From Tillus elongatus (lineage: Eukaryota > Arthropoda > Insecta > Coleoptera > Cleridae), in assembly GCA_964006375.1 (NCBI GenBank), contig OZ023269.1:65738029-65802028 (forward strand): a stretch of 64,000 nt of DNA, written 5' to 3'. The position numbers were made by a program, and so were the translations under genes. This document shows, piece after piece, positions 47,901-61,130 of the stretch (its first letter is position 1; every line of letters starts with the position of its first letter). The notes under the pieces are model-generated. The model had not been told where the DNA came from. It ran no database searches and saw nothing but the letters and a program-made list of their open reading frames with translations.

Positions 47901-48825
47901 GAAACCGGTTGCAGAGAAGGACGAAGGAAACAAATTCTTCTAAAGTCACATAAAAAATTTGCATATCTGTATTAACCGTGGAACGGTTTTATCAACTAAG
48001 GGTAACAACAGCTGCTATTAAACTTCAACCAAAAGTCTTAAAAATCCTTATCTCTTCATTAGTGCATTTTTTAACAAAAACTCGCCAAAATATTATTTAA
48101 AATCATAATCTGATCAGATAACGTTAAAGCTGAATCAAAGACAAAAGAAGTTTTACAAAGTTCAGTCATCACTGAGATTTGAATTGAAAAAACCCATGTT
48201 CTTTGGGTGATAAGCCAGTAATTTTTGTTTAACAATTCAACAATTTTTTAATTAAAAGCATTTACATTGGTTCTGTATACATATTAACAAAAATAAAAAA
48301 TACAAAAATATACATACAGTAAACTTAAATTAACTTACGCTATTTTAGAGTTCCTGTCAGAAATGTGACCTCTAATTCTTAAATTGGTATTCAAATATTT
48401 AATGTTGTTAAGATAATTACTGTAGGATTACATTTTTAGTATTTATTTGGGGTAATTTTGTCCTTAAATATGATAGGAAAATAGGTAAAACCGGTGTGAT
48501 TTTAGCGGCCAAATGTCCAGCAGCCGATTCACGAAGACAACCGAACGTTTTACAGGACCGTAACAGGGATGACGCGCAAGATACATTATACGTTTTTTTA
48601 CACAATATCAGAAATGCATGTGGAAACAAATTAAAATCTAGCAGGGTTATCAATACTTCTATATAATGCTGGCAACAAATGTACCCATGATCATCACACC
48701 CGCATGAGAAAGGGCGCATTGCTAGATATTTCACTTTTTATTACAAAACCTGTACATACTAACAGATTAAAACTTGGCAAGGCTATTGACAATGTTAAAA
48801 GCTATCATAAAAATACAGCGCCTAG

Positions 48826-48836
<11 letters not shown>
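44911..48836. other. Unrecognised AT-rich region with one dispersed-repeat copy
   Basis: Nearly 4 kb with no convincing gene. Near 45,918-46,110 lies a diverged copy of the GGGACGCAGCAAGTGCG repeat (CAGCAAGTGC, then TTTGGTATGCAAC, AAAGGCAACATG). Small open frames at 45,369-45,578, 46,647-46,859 and 48,417-48,734 (minus) have no family likeness that I can name. Confidence 0.45.

Positions 48837-48917
<81 letters not shown>
48837..48917. repeat. (TA)n microsatellite
   Basis: About 80 bp of TA. Confidence 0.95.
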
Positions 48918-48920
<3 letters not shown>

Positions 48921-49235
48921 GTAACATAATTGATACGTCTAAATTATAGCACATAAGGTTCTATTGAAATTGCAGTTATGTAACATGTAGGGTACATGTA
49001 ACCTACATGTAATATGAAATGTCCTTTTCAGTGTTTCTTTCTATGTGCCATAAATGTTATGTAACACTGCTCTATGTATAGCAACAAGAATTATAAAAAC
49101 ACTTGAAAATAGTTAAATAAATTTGTATATTATTTATATAAAATACATATAAAAAAAATCAAATATGCTTAAAACTTAAATAAAACTGCAAAAACTTCAA
49201 ACAAATAAATTCACTTAAAAAAATCAAACTGGATT

Positions 49236-49342
49236 CTATTTGGCTGCTCGAATATATCGAAGCTGACTCAGAGGAAACCATTCACTGGCAGTTTTTTCTA
49301 AGTCTGTCTCTTGGTGTCCAGCAAATGCTGAATCAATAGCAA
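49236..49342 (-). CDS. Candidate terminal exon of an unidentified gene
   Basis: On the minus strand a good acceptor (TTTTCTTTTATTACAG) at 49,343 is followed by an open frame that ends in a TAG at 49,236-49,238: IDSAFAGHQETDLEKTA, SEWFPLSQLRYIRAAK. The composition looks protein-like rather than random, but I do not recognise the family. The same exon occurs in the second duplication unit (to 50,223), where the unit boundary replaces its last residues. A matching upstream coding exon was not found. Confidence 0.4.
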
Positions 49343-50135
49343 CTGTAATAAAAGAAAATAAATATAGTCAAAATATAAAAAATAATGTTTATATATTGTC
49401 TACATACAACTATAGTGACAAATCTGAAGTATCTGCAACCTTACATATATTTACTGTTATTAATTGTGTCAGCCCTTTGTGGACCTTAATTTTCCGTACT
49501 GAAATAGAAACTATAACTATTTGAAGTTAAAATGTTACTACATTTATACACTGAAACACTGTGCTATTATATATGTCCCTTTTTTTAAAATTCTACATAA
49601 TAACCTCAAAGGTAGTTGAGTTTTCAGCTGCCTTTTAAAATCCAGGGCAATATAGCCCGACAAGATTATTAGAAGGTAAGTGAAAACTGAAATTTACCTT
49701 TGAGGTAGTGTGGAATTATACTTGAAGTAGGTAGTTAGTTTCTATTTCAATATTGATTGATGAACTTTGTGTTAAATCTTCAGTTATTACATTAGCTACA
49801 ATATCACAGAAAAATTATACTCACCTTTTTAATAAATATCACGTTAACTACACCGTGCGATTAATGATTGATTGCACAAAACAAGTAAAACTTGATCTTT
49901 TCCTCTAAAGCAGACACTGTGACACAAACACCTACTGTAGCACTGAACTGTAGATATTAGACATTTGCCGCCCGTCGGCCATTGCTGTCATGTACCTGTA
50001 CCCATACAGCACAAGATATTCTCAGAATGTTCTCACAATGTGAGAACATTCTTTTTTCAGAATATTAGTTTCGAAATGTTCTAATAACATTTATGGAATT
50101 ACAAACATCAATCTTGAATATTCTGAGTATATTCA
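49255..50135. repeat. 881-bp tandem duplication, unit 1
   Basis: Unit 1 (49,255-50,135) and unit 2 (50,136-51,016) are nearly identical; I saw two substitutions early in the unit. Each contains most of the candidate terminal exon, a 100-bp inverted repeat (CTCAAAGGTAGTTGAG... ACCTTTGAGGTAG, about 49,600-49,705), a possible first exon with donor AAAAAG|GTGAGT (49,825), a GC-richer stretch and the first 135 bp of the TIR element (from CCCATACAGCAC at 50,001). Confidence 0.9.
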
Positions 50136-51016
50136 TATCGAAGCTGACTCAGAGGAAACCATTCACTGGCAGTTTCTTCTAAGTCTGTCTCTTGGTGTCC
50201 AGCAAATGCTGAATCGATAGCAACTGTAATAAAAGAAAATAAATATAGTCAAAATATAAAAAATAATGTTTATATATTGTCTACATACAACTATAGTGAC
50301 AAATCTGAAGTATCTGCAACCTTACATATATTTACTGTTATTAATTGTGTCAGCCCTTTGTGGACCTTAATTTTCCGTACTGAAATAGAAACTATAACTA
50401 TTTGAAGTTAAAATGTTACTACATTTATACACTGAAACACTGTGCTATTATATATGTCCCTTTTTTTAAAATTCTACATAATAACCTCAAAGGTAGTTGA
50501 GTTTTCAGCTGCCTTTTAAAATCCAGGGCAATATAGCCCGACAAGATTATTAGAAGGTAAGTGAAAACTGAAATTTACCTTTGAGGTAGTGTGGAATTAT
50601 ACTTGAAGTAGGTAGTTAGTTTCTATTTCAATATTGATTGATGAACTTTGTGTTAAATCTTCAGTTATTACATTAGCTACAATATCACAGAAAAATTATA
50701 CTCACCTTTTTAATAAATATCACGTTAACTACACCGTGCGATTAATGATTGATTGCACAAAACAAGTAAAACTTGATCTTTTCCTCTAAAGCAGACACTG
50801 TGACACAAACACCTACTGTAGCACTGAACTGTAGATATTAGACATTTGCCGCCCGTCGGCCATTGCTGTCATGTACCTGTACCCATACAGCACAAGATAT
50901 TCTCAGAATGTTCTCACAATGTGAGAACATTCTTTTTTCAGAATATTAGTTTCGAAATGTTCTAATAACATTTATGGAATTACAAACATCAATCTTGAAT
51001 ATTCTGAGTATATTCA
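50136..51016. repeat. 881-bp tandem duplication, unit 2
   Basis: Second unit; its TIR part continues into the complete TIR element at 50,882. So the duplication copied the junction between flank and element, after that element had inserted. Confidence 0.9.
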
Positions 51017-53971
51017 TTCAATCACATCCTAAGAAAATTCTTCATCAATATACTGAGAATATTTGAATAGATTATTATACCGAATATTCGCTCAGAATGT
51101 TGTTGAGTTGTATTTATATCATATAACTTTAAAATTTAATGAAAAAGATAAATGATAATTACGGTATAGTGGTGAGAATTATAATTGTAACTATTTTGCA
51201 TGTTTGATTCTGTTACCTGTCTATGGTAAACACATCCGAAATTGTATATTTAGACAATCAATTTTTTAGGCACAGAGCGCATGTCCTTGCCGCCGGGAAG
51301 GGAAGATGGCAAGATGGCCGCTATACGTAAATAAAAAGTAATGTCAAAAGAATGGTCTGTGGTTACAACGTTTTATAAGGTTATATTCTAACATAATTAA
51401 TTAAAAATAATAATGTGATGTGAATACGGAGAACTATGCAATTGCAAACAACATAGATCCAGAGTACAGAAGCAACTAAAACATGGTGTGAGGTTATCAA
51501 GAACTAAGACATACCTAGAAAAGAAAGAAGTTTTAAAGCATCTCCTGTAGTTTACACTCATGATGGGTTCGTCAATTTTGCTTGAGACTGAATCATCTTA
51601 CTAATTAGGTACACCTACATTGTATAATATATATTGTGTTATGTTCAATAGTACCTAAGTAATGCAATATAAACCACCACAGTTTGATGTGGATGGACTG
51701 GAAAAGTACAAGAATACACCAAATCTATAGAATTGTCTAAGCCAACATCTCAGGCTTTTTACTCCTGTGAAAGAAGTTAATGCTGTAAGAAGTATCACTA
51801 TACAGTGCAGAAAATGTGGGCCTGGACATATGGTAGGAAGATGAATGTACAATAAAACTTGCAATTTATCAGATACGGAATCACTTTGCCAAAGTATGCC
51901 TTTACAACCAGAATATCCATGCTGTTGGTGACAAACATTGGGCATTGGGATATTGAAATAGCTTTAGATGTCAAAATCAAGTCCGCGGAAGCAGAGCAGA
52001 AAGCAACCATACAAGGGAATGGTCAAAAGGTCTGATCGATGACAGTTGTAGTTTTGTTTCAGTGCAAGTTAGTGTGATTTTGTGGCATGTTCTGTCCAAT
52101 TTAGTTATATTCTATAAAGGTGTAAGTACTATTGTGTAACACAATTCTTTTAATGCCATACTGAAAGCCTGTAGGATCAATAGTCAAGCCAAATTTCAAG
52201 TTACTTCAGTGGGGGTAACCGTCATTATTCATCTCGGAAACTTTGTATGTGGCTATTACATTTTTTGTCAACTCCAAGAACTATATCTTTATTTATTTGA
52301 TTTTTATGTTATTGAAATTTTAATTGTTTTATTAATATTTTATTCAGACATTTCTTTGTATTCATTATAAGTACATACTTAATCTGAATAAATGTGCAAT
52401 ACTCGAATTGTTGACTTATTACATATCTGAATTTGAGTTTACAGGTGGGTGTAGCCACTGGAACAATATGGCAACCTAAACAAGGGTGAGTTATTGAAGT
52501 TGAAATTCTAGCCTCTCGGACTTGCTTATACGAAAATATATAAAAGGCCAGTTAAATCGTGGAAAATTAGTAAATTTTGAAGAGAAATCCAATATTTCAT
52601 ATCTGCATTTTCTTGATTTCTGTATCATTCAAAATATGTATAGTGTGTTTCGCATAAGAACCGACACGTAAAATATGCTGATTTAACGCAACTTACCCCT
52701 ATATTAAGTTGCGCCCCTGAGAAGTTATAGGCCTTCAGTGGGTTTTCAAATTTCGAAAAAAATCAATATCTCTAATACTATAACTTAGAAAAACCAAGTT
52801 TAGTACCCGTTTTGAGTGTACCAAGAGCATTAATCAACGGTAAGTAGAGTTCAATTAAGGCATTTGAAAGGGTTTATTAGGGGTAATGCACCCTTAAAAT
52901 GTCATAATTTTTTAACAGATTGGTGGATTTAAGAACATATTTCATTTTATGAGGAATTTTACTCTAAAACTTTGTTACTCCTGTTATTTTCAAGAAAAAC
53001 ATGAATAAGTAAAGAAACATTTTATCAATCTTACTAAAAATCATTGAAAATTAAATATTTTCCAATAAACTTATGTGTAGGTCAAATATGACAATCAGGA
53101 AAAAAGTGTGAATAAGTATAATTTATTAGAAAACAGACAACTCGAATAACATAAATAAAAAAATTGCTATCGATAAGTTATAGAAATTCTTCAAAATGAT
53201 AATTTCACAGGCATCTATTGAATTTTTGATGATTTTAAGTAACATTAATAATATATGTGTCTTTAGTTATTCGGATTTTTCTTGAAAACGACAAACGTTT
53301 TTTGAAAAATAACATGAGTAAAAAAGTTTTATAATTTACTTCCTCATAAAATGAAATAATAATTTTTTAGATCCGCCAATAGGTTAAGGAATTCTGTCAC
53401 ATTATAGGTGCATCACCACTATTCAACCCTTTTAAATGCTTCAATTGAACTCTACTTACCAACGAATAATGCTCTTGGTACACCCAAAATGTGTACCAAA
53501 TTTGGTTTTTCTAAGTTGAAGTATTACTGAGATATTGATTTTTTTTCAAAATTTAAAACCCCACTTTGAAGGCCTATAACTTCTTAGGGATGCACCTTAG
53601 TATAGAAGTAAGTTGCGGTAAATCACCATATTTTAGGTTACTCTACATGCCCCTGCTCTGTGTCGTTTCTTATACGAAACACCCTGTATATCTTTTTTAA
53701 AAACACAATGTTCCCATGAGTATATGTATGAACATTTTGAGAAGATTCATTGAATGTTCGTGGAACATTTTCAGAAGATACTGGGAGCTCCTAAGAATAT
53801 TATAAATAACATTCTAAGAACCTTATTAGTATGACAGAATCTGTCCAATTCTCATGTTCATAGAATGTTCTATGAATATATATTGTACGTTGTGAGAATG
53901 TTCTGGGGATGTTTGAATATTCTGTCCAAACATTCCTGGTATATTCTCAGAACGTGTCTGTGCTGTCTGGG
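50882..53971 (+). mobile_element. TIR element copy 2 (3.1 kb) with foldback
   Basis: Ends CCCATACAGCAC and, inverted, CCCAGACAGCAC, flanked by TA on both sides (50,880-50,881; 53,972-53,973). Opposite orientation to copy 1, with the foldback at the same place relative to the ends. Coding-like pieces: KQLKHGVRLSRTK (near 51,480) and FDVDGLEKYKNTPNL (near 51,690), and IGHWDIEIALDVKIKSA (near 51,950); stops between them. Confidence 0.8.
52641..53686. mobile_element. Foldback/MITE copy 2 (about 1.05 kb)
   Basis: Inverted repeat halves with ends TTTCGCATAAGAA and TTCTTATACGAAA; the left end has drifted (TAGTGTGTTTCG). Same site in the TIR element as copy 1. Confidence 0.75.
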
Positions 53972-54097
53972 TACGAGCAGCAACAATTTATTTACTCTAT
54001 GGAACCGCGGCACACATAATATCGATGTTCAATCAAGAATGTTTGGATATACGCTAAGTTCAGTCATCATTAATAGGAGATAATCTCCTCATTATGT

Positions 54098-54180
54098 AAA
54101 TCGTAATTTTCTGTTGAAAATAGAAGTAAAATAATAAATAAATTGTTTTATTTATATTTTCGATAGAAAATTACGATTTG
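54098..54180. repeat. Short hairpin
   Basis: AAATCGTAATTTTCTGTTG faces CGATAGAAAATTACGATTT across an AT-rich loop. Arms of about 19-26 bp. Possibly a small MITE end; no target duplication found. Confidence 0.65.
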
Positions 54181-54545
54181 GTGGACATTATAACTCCCGC
54201 GATGATGGCCGAAATTAGAATAAGTCGAAGAATTTAGAGCTACTGTAAAATAAAAGTGAGCCATCAAGAAAGCACAGGAGGCTATTTTTATAAGAAAAAT
54301 AAATAAAAAGATATGTAAATCGTACGTAATATTTTACCAAGCATTTTACATTGCCTTGCAATATACATTTTCCATATCATTTATATTGCACTGTTATGTA
54401 AACCTGCTACATCTGTGATCTTTCATTGTAACATTTTTTATGTAGGTTTGAGGTAACTTATATATAACACCTGCATGTAACACTGTTCCTTGATTGATCC
54501 CTGTGTGGTATGTAAACATTACGTATGTGTTTGCTGGGAAATGAC
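54181..54545. other. AT-rich spacer, no gene seen
   Basis: No coding sequence recognised. TGTAACA/TGTAGGT short motifs recall 48,960-49,080 but are too short to call a repeat. Confidence 0.5.
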
Positions 54546-55445
54546 CTTCTGTCAACAACCAACATCCAATCCACAGCTTCGCTGATGATAGTACTCTTGC
54601 AGCACGTTCTCATCGACGCGCCCAATATCTGCTTCTAGCTCCTTATCATTGAGAGTTGAAATAACCAACTCCCTAAGCGATGAACCGTCTAAGATTCTCA
54701 GCTGGAGCTCTGCAAATTTGGTTATGTTTAATGCCTGATAAACACAGAATTGCCTCTTCTCTAGGAAGGGCCCAGACGTCCAGATGGCTGGCAAAATACT
54801 GTTAAAAAATCCACAATCTCTACATTAGGTATAACTTTTGCAGCGGATCTTTGCTGGCACCTACAAACTTCGGCAGAAAAAAGCTTGGGTGTCTGTTTTA
54901 GGTGACAACTTTGCTTTCATCACAGCAGCTTTTGATCATGTACAAAGCACATATACATCCACAGTTGGAATACTGATTGCATGTCTGGGTTTCTGCCCCC
55001 AAAAACAAACTTGTCCCTCCTATATTCTATTTAGAAACGAGCTGTTCGATTTATAGAGATTCATTATATCACAGGCAATCTCACTTCTCTCGACCACAAA
55101 AGAAAGGCTTCAGATCTCTGCCTCTTCTATCGATATTACTGCCGACGTTGCTCCTTAGAAATTGCTTCGTTGGTACCTCCACTTGTAACCTTTAATCGGA
55201 CAACCCGTTTTAGCCAAAATACACATGCTTCTAGTGTCAAATTATCTACTTGTCGAACGGTTCGTTACTAATCTTTGTTCTTTCCTAGACCATCTAAGCT
55301 TTGGAATGCCCTCCCAGCAGACATATTTCCGAAGACATATAACCTAACTATTTAAGAGGCGAGTAAACACCCATCTTGTGGCAGAACAATCAAATTCATG
55401 ATGTCTTGGGGACACATAACTAGCTTTACCTTTTATGAACTCCAT
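54546..55445 (+). mobile_element. LINE remnant, reverse transcriptase from the active site onward
   Basis: In shifting frames one reads SADDSTLAA (the FADD-type catalytic motif), KKLG, SLDHKRKASDLCLFYRYY, NRTTRFSQNTHASSVKLS and PRPSKLWNALPADIFPK. The order and motifs match the LINE at 44,170, so both come from one clade. At least six frameshifts or stops; older than the 44-kb copy by appearance. Confidence 0.75.
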
Positions 55446-57752
55446 CATAAAAAGAAAAAACTTTAATTAAAACTTCATTTAGTGGGAAGTAAAGTTATTT
55501 TTGAGATTATGCTGATCATGAAAACACTCAAGAGCCCAATCTAAGTATTATTACGAAAATTATTGGAACTGAAATAAAATAAATTCCATCGCTTTTAATA
55601 TGTTCTTTGTCAAATTAATTATGAAGTGTTGGAAATAGTTCAAATAAACTGGATTTATCTTCAAGCTGATACTCATCCTAAATATATTCAGTAGGAAGTT
55701 GTTCTATGATGTATAAATATATTGTTTATTTGTTACTTTGATAATACATTATTGATTTTTATACTTTAGTACTTCTAAGCAAAAAAAAAAATGGTTTGCC
55801 AATTAATACAATACCAAATTTTGCGCGATTTCGGTATAAATGAATCAAGTTTTCAGGTTACTTAATTACAATTATATTACACTTTTACAAAATTAAAAAA
55901 ATAACTCACAATAAACAAGAGTTCTTTTAAAACGAACCTAAAATATTTTTTACAATTTTTTTTAACCAAGTGGAAAATAGGTAAGACAACCTAGCGGTAT
56001 CAAAGCCTAGACAGTTATATTATTGGAATTTCAAAAAAATCGCCAACTGATAGGATTCACAAATACATTTTTGATTATACCGGTAATCGCATTACTTATT
56101 ATTGTTTTGGATTATATCTGGCCTGTTTTAAAGAGCATACCACGTAAACATACACTAGGCATTTAGCTGCAATATGTATTTATAATATCCCATTTTACAT
56201 TATTTTAACATCCAATATAATTTTTACCTTGGTTAGGTTTTATAGACTTATCTGATAAGGAGGTATGCATTTGCTACTGCATATTTATAATAAATTATGG
56301 CAAGTGTCAATAGATAGATGTCAGAAAAACAAAAAACCATATTCGACGTTGCTGAAAGTTGAATACATATTTGACGTGTTTGAACGATGTTATTTTAAGT
56401 AATAAGATATATTTTATGAATGCCTGCTATTTTGTTGTAGATAATTTTTTTCTTTAAATTTTATCAAATAGTGACAGTATAATTTTGTTAAAAAAAAACT
56501 TGCCGCCGTTTTGAAATGGGCCGGTTCAGTAAAAAAAAATAGATATTTTATTTGAGTTTTTAAATACCATTTCAAATCACATTTTAACGATTTGCTGAAT
56601 TATTAATTAAGCAATGTTTTCTATTTTAAAGACAAAACAAAAAAAAACGTAAAGGCTATTACGATAGGGCAGGTTTTTTAATAACTTTATTTTACGCTTA
56701 CAAGAATTTCATATACCAAAAATGAAGTAATAAATAACCTTCATGCTTTTCAAAGTTATCTTGTATATAAAATTGTGCCGCACACGCATATACAACCACG
56801 CACGCACACACACGCGCGCCTTCGCACGCACGCACACTGATACACTCGCACTTTTTACGCAAGGCTTCTCAAAAAGTTTACGTACTTATATACTTATATT
56901 TTCATTTGCTCAAGAACCTATCTGAGTTTGTACCAGAACCTTGCATGAAAGACTTAGGTGATATCAGAGGTTTTAGAAAAGTAGTGTTGATAAACTATGT
57001 TACTGTACTAAATTAAACAAAATTCAAAATTTTAAACGAAACAGTACTTTTCTACTTCTGCATTTATTAAAATAACTGAGTTCAACACAATCAAACTTCC
57101 ACATACTTTCATATTCTCACCCTATTTTTAACATCTTATTTGCCTAAACAATCTTTAAATGTACAGTATTTAATAAAACTAAATTAAAACAACAGAAAAT
57201 TAAAATTATTTTGTTTACTTATTTGCAATTTGATTATTAGGGCTGTTCTCAAAAATCAGTTTGAAAAATTTTTTGTAAATATTCTTGAAAAACATCAGTT
57301 AAAGATAGAACATTTAAACAAACGCTCCAGAAGACTCATAAAATATAAAAAGGCGGGAGTCCTTATTATGCTAATAACGTAGAGTGAACTGTATAACTTA
57401 AAATCTTAAGCAGAACAAACGATAAGCCACGTTGCCAACACTTGGACGCCGTATCCACTGTAAAGTAAACGTTGACTGTTCAAATATATACGTTTGCGTA
57501 TATTGATTTTTGATAGCCCCGCTAATAACAAGCGGTAAAAGCTTGGAACTAAGATATACGCTTTCATCCAAAATCCGGGTTTATGGCGTCAAAATAAAAA
57601 TCTCAGAATCATTTCATAAAAGTCAAAAATGATCATAGAAGCCAAAAAATCAATAATGCGATAAGACGTCCGATATACAGACGCCATATCGCAGCGGACG
57701 CAAGATCTACCGTAAATACCTAATGCATGGACGCCATATCCACCGCAGGATG

Positions 57753-57756
<4 letters not shown>
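55446..57756. other. Unrecognised AT-rich region
   Basis: No gene recognised. A CA/CG-rich run lies at about 56,780-56,860, and the phrase GGACGCCATATC with a CCGCAG neighbourhood repeats between 57,440 and 57,750. Confidence 0.45.

Positions 57757-57822
<66 letters not shown>
57757..57822. repeat. (TA)n microsatellite
   Basis: About 66 bp of TA, followed by two partial GCGTTATGGTAGTGAATTTT-type repeat copies (about 57,860 and 57,955). Confidence 0.95.
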
Positions 57823-57830
<8 letters not shown>

Positions 57831-57854
57831 ATATATCTAGCTATATACACATAT

Positions 57855-58000
57855 CCAGCAATTGCGTTATGGTAGTGAATTTTCAAATTCAACATAAAAA
57901 AATCTAAATAAAGTCATTTTATGTCTGTGTTGGTTGACAAAAGTTTGGACGCAGCAAGTGCGCTATGATAGTGAATTTTCATAGAAATGATTCTCACATA
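57855..58000. repeat. Dispersed repeat fragments (GACGCAGCAAGTGCG family)
   Basis: Two fragments: CAGCAATTGCGTTATGGTAG at about 57,857 and GGACGCAGCAAGTGCGCTAT at about 57,951, each followed by GTGAATTTTCA. Confidence 0.7.
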
Positions 58001-58074
58001 AGTCTTAAGTTATTAGTTAAGTCATAAGGCTGTCGCTTAGGATATTTCAATTTTCACTAATCAGGAGATCTATA

Positions 58075-61000
58075 CCCATACAGCACAATATATTCTCAGA
58101 ATGTTCTCACAGTGTGAAAACATTCTTTTTTCAGAATATTTGTTTCGTAATGTTCTAATAACATTTATGGAATATCAAACTGCATCTTGAATATTCTGAG
58201 TACATTCATTCAATCACATCTTAAAAAAATTCTTCACTGAGAATATTTGAATAGATCATTATTCAGAATATTCGCTGTGAATATGCTCGAGATATCCTTA
58301 TAATATTATATAACTGTAAAATTTAATGAAGAAGATAGATGATGATAACGGTATAAATATTGTGGTTAGAATTATAAGAGGAACTATTTTGCATGTTTGA
58401 TTCTGTTACCTGTTCTGTGGTAAACAAATCCGATAATTGTATATTTAATATTTAAGCATAGAGCGCATGTCCATACCGAAGGGAAGATGGCCGATGCCGA
58501 TAGGCCGATAGACGTAAACGTAAATTAATGTCAACTTGAATATTAAATGGTGTTAGGTTATATTGTAACATAATTAATTAACGATAATAATGTGACGTGA
58601 ACACCGAGAACAATGTGTATTTACAAACAACACAGAGTACAGAAGCAACTAAAACATGGTGTCAGGTTATCAAGAACTAAGAGCCACCCAGTCCCAGTAA
58701 AGAAACAAGCTTTAAAGCATTTCTTACAGTTGACACCGAGGAAGGGTTCGCCAATTTTGCCTGAGACGATCATCTTACGATTTAGGTACACATGCATTGT
58801 ATAATATATAATTAAAAAATTGTGTTCTTCAATAGTAATAGTAAATTATGCCATATAAACCACCACTTAACACTTTTCCAGTAGAGAAGACAAATAAGCT
58901 GGAAGATGTTCTCGGTTGTTTTGATGAAGCCAAAGACAAATATTACTGTGGAAACGTTAAAATTTTATAACTTCTATCAAAAACCAGACCATTCTCTTTT
59001 GTAACGGAATTTAAGAAGCAACCCGCTAGTTATGGATGTATCTGTATAATTATAAAAATCCATACACAGCTTGAACGTTCAAAGATACATTAATTCTGGG
59101 TCTCTACAACAAGCAAGTACAACAAAGGATTATTAGGGAAACTGATATTACGCTATCATAAGTGCAAGAATACTCTGCAAACCTATAGAATTGTGTACGT
59201 AATATCTGAGGCTTTTTACTGAGGTAGAAGTGAATACTGTAAGAAGTATAAGAAGAGCAGAAAATCTGGACCTGAACATATGGTAGGTAGATGAGCTATG
59301 TACAATAAAACTTGCAATTTATCAGATACACAATCACTTTTCCAAAGTATATTTTCACAACCAGAATATCCAAGCTGTTGGTGACAAACATCGGACATCG
59401 GGATATGGAAATAGCTTTAGAAGTCAAAATCAAGTCCGTGGAAGCAGAGCAGAGAGCAACCATACAAGGGAAGGGTTAAAAGGTCTGATGGATGACTTTC
59501 GGTTGTAGTTTTCTGTAAGTGCAAGTGCATGTGAATTTGTGCCATATTCTGTCCAATTTAGTTGTGTTCTATAGAGGTATAAGTACTATTATGTAATGCA
59601 ATTCCTTTAATACCACACTGAAAGCCTGTAGGATCAATAGTCTAGCCACATTTCAAGTTACTTCAGTGGGGTAACCTCGAATATTCATCTCGGAAACTTT
59701 GTGTTTGGCTAATAAATTTTCTGGCAACTCGAAGAACTGTATATTTTTTTATGTTATTGAAATTTTAATTGTTTTATTAATGTTTTATTCACAAACATTT
59801 CTTGGCATTTGTTATATTAATTAATCTGAATAAATGTGCAATACTCGAATTGTTGACTTATTAAGTGTCTGAATGTGAGTTTACAGGTGTATTTAGCCAC
59901 TAGAATAATGGTAACCTACACAAGGGTGAGTTATAGAAGTTCAAATTCCAACATATATGGCGATTTGGGCTTGCTTATATGAAAATATATACAAGGCCAG
60001 TTAAATGGAGGAAAATTAGTAAATTTTGAAGATAAATCAATTATTTCATAGCGTTGCATTTCCTTAATTTCTGTGTCATTTAAAAAATGCACACAGGGTG
60101 TTTCGCATAAGAACCGACACAGAGCAGGGGCGTGTAGGTAAACCTAAAATATGGTGATTTAATGCAACTTACCCCTATACTAAGTTGCACCACTGAGAAG
60201 TTATAGGCCTTCAAAGTGGGGTTTTTAATTTCAAAAAAAAAATCAATATCTGCGTAATACTTTCACTTAGAACAATCAAATTTAAATCACGTTCTGAGTA
60301 TACCAAGAGCATTAATCGATGGTAAGTAGAGTTTAAATGAGAAATTTGAAAGGGGTGATGCACCCTTAAAATATCACAATTTTTTAACATATTGGTGGAT
60401 TTAATAAATTATTATTTCATTTTATGAGGAATTTAACTTTAAAACTTTTGTTACTCCTGTTATTTTCAAAAAGCTTTGTTGGTTTCAAGAAAAACACGAA
60501 GAAGTAAAGAAACATATTTTATCAGTGTTACTAAAAATCATAGAAAATTCAATATTTGCCAATAAAATTGTGTATACGTCAAATTTGATAATCAGGGAAA
60601 AAGTGTGAATAAGTATAATTTATTAGAAAACAAACCATAGAAATAAAAAAATTGCTACCGATAAGTTATAGAAATTCTACAAAATGATAATTTTACAGGC
60701 GTCTATTGAATTTTTGATGATTTTAGATAACATTGATAAAATGTTTTCAGTTCTTCGGGTTTTTCTTGAAAAGGACAAATATTTTTTCAATAATAAGCGG
60801 AAAAAGTTTTAGAATTTACTTCCCCATAAAATCAAAAAATAATTTTTTAAATCCGCCAATAGGTTAAAAAATTATGTTATATTTTATGGGTTCATCACCC
60901 TATTGAACCCTTTGAAATGCTTTAATTGAAATCTACTTACCATCGATTAATGCTCCTGGTACACCCAAAACGTGTACCAAATTTGGTTTTTCTAAGTTGA

Positions 61001-61130
61001 AGTGTTACTGAGCTATTGATTTTTTTCGAAATTTAAACCCCATTTTGAAGGCCTATAACTTCTCAGGGGTGCAACTTAGTGTGGGGATATGTTGCATTAA
61101 ATCACCATATTTTAGGTTCCCTGCATGCCC
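58075..61130 (+). mobile_element. TIR element copy 3, right end lost
   Basis: Starts CCCATACAGCAC after TA (58,073-58,074). Same order as copy 2. It has the longest of the shared coding-like pieces: an open frame at 58,613-58,804 containing KQLKHGVRLSRTKSHPV. The foldback starts at 60,094 (CAGGGTGTTTCGC) and its right end and the element's right TIR are replaced at about 61,130 by the tail of a LINE. Confidence 0.75.

Noticed and set aside
48417..48734. 105-aa minus-strand frame
   Set aside because: No recognisable family, no poly(A) signal or splice context that supports it.
51655..52010. Minus-strand frames within TIR element copy 2 (also 17,444-17,656 and 59,216-59,398)
   Set aside because: They are shadows of the coding-like strand; the opposite strand holds the segments shared among copies.
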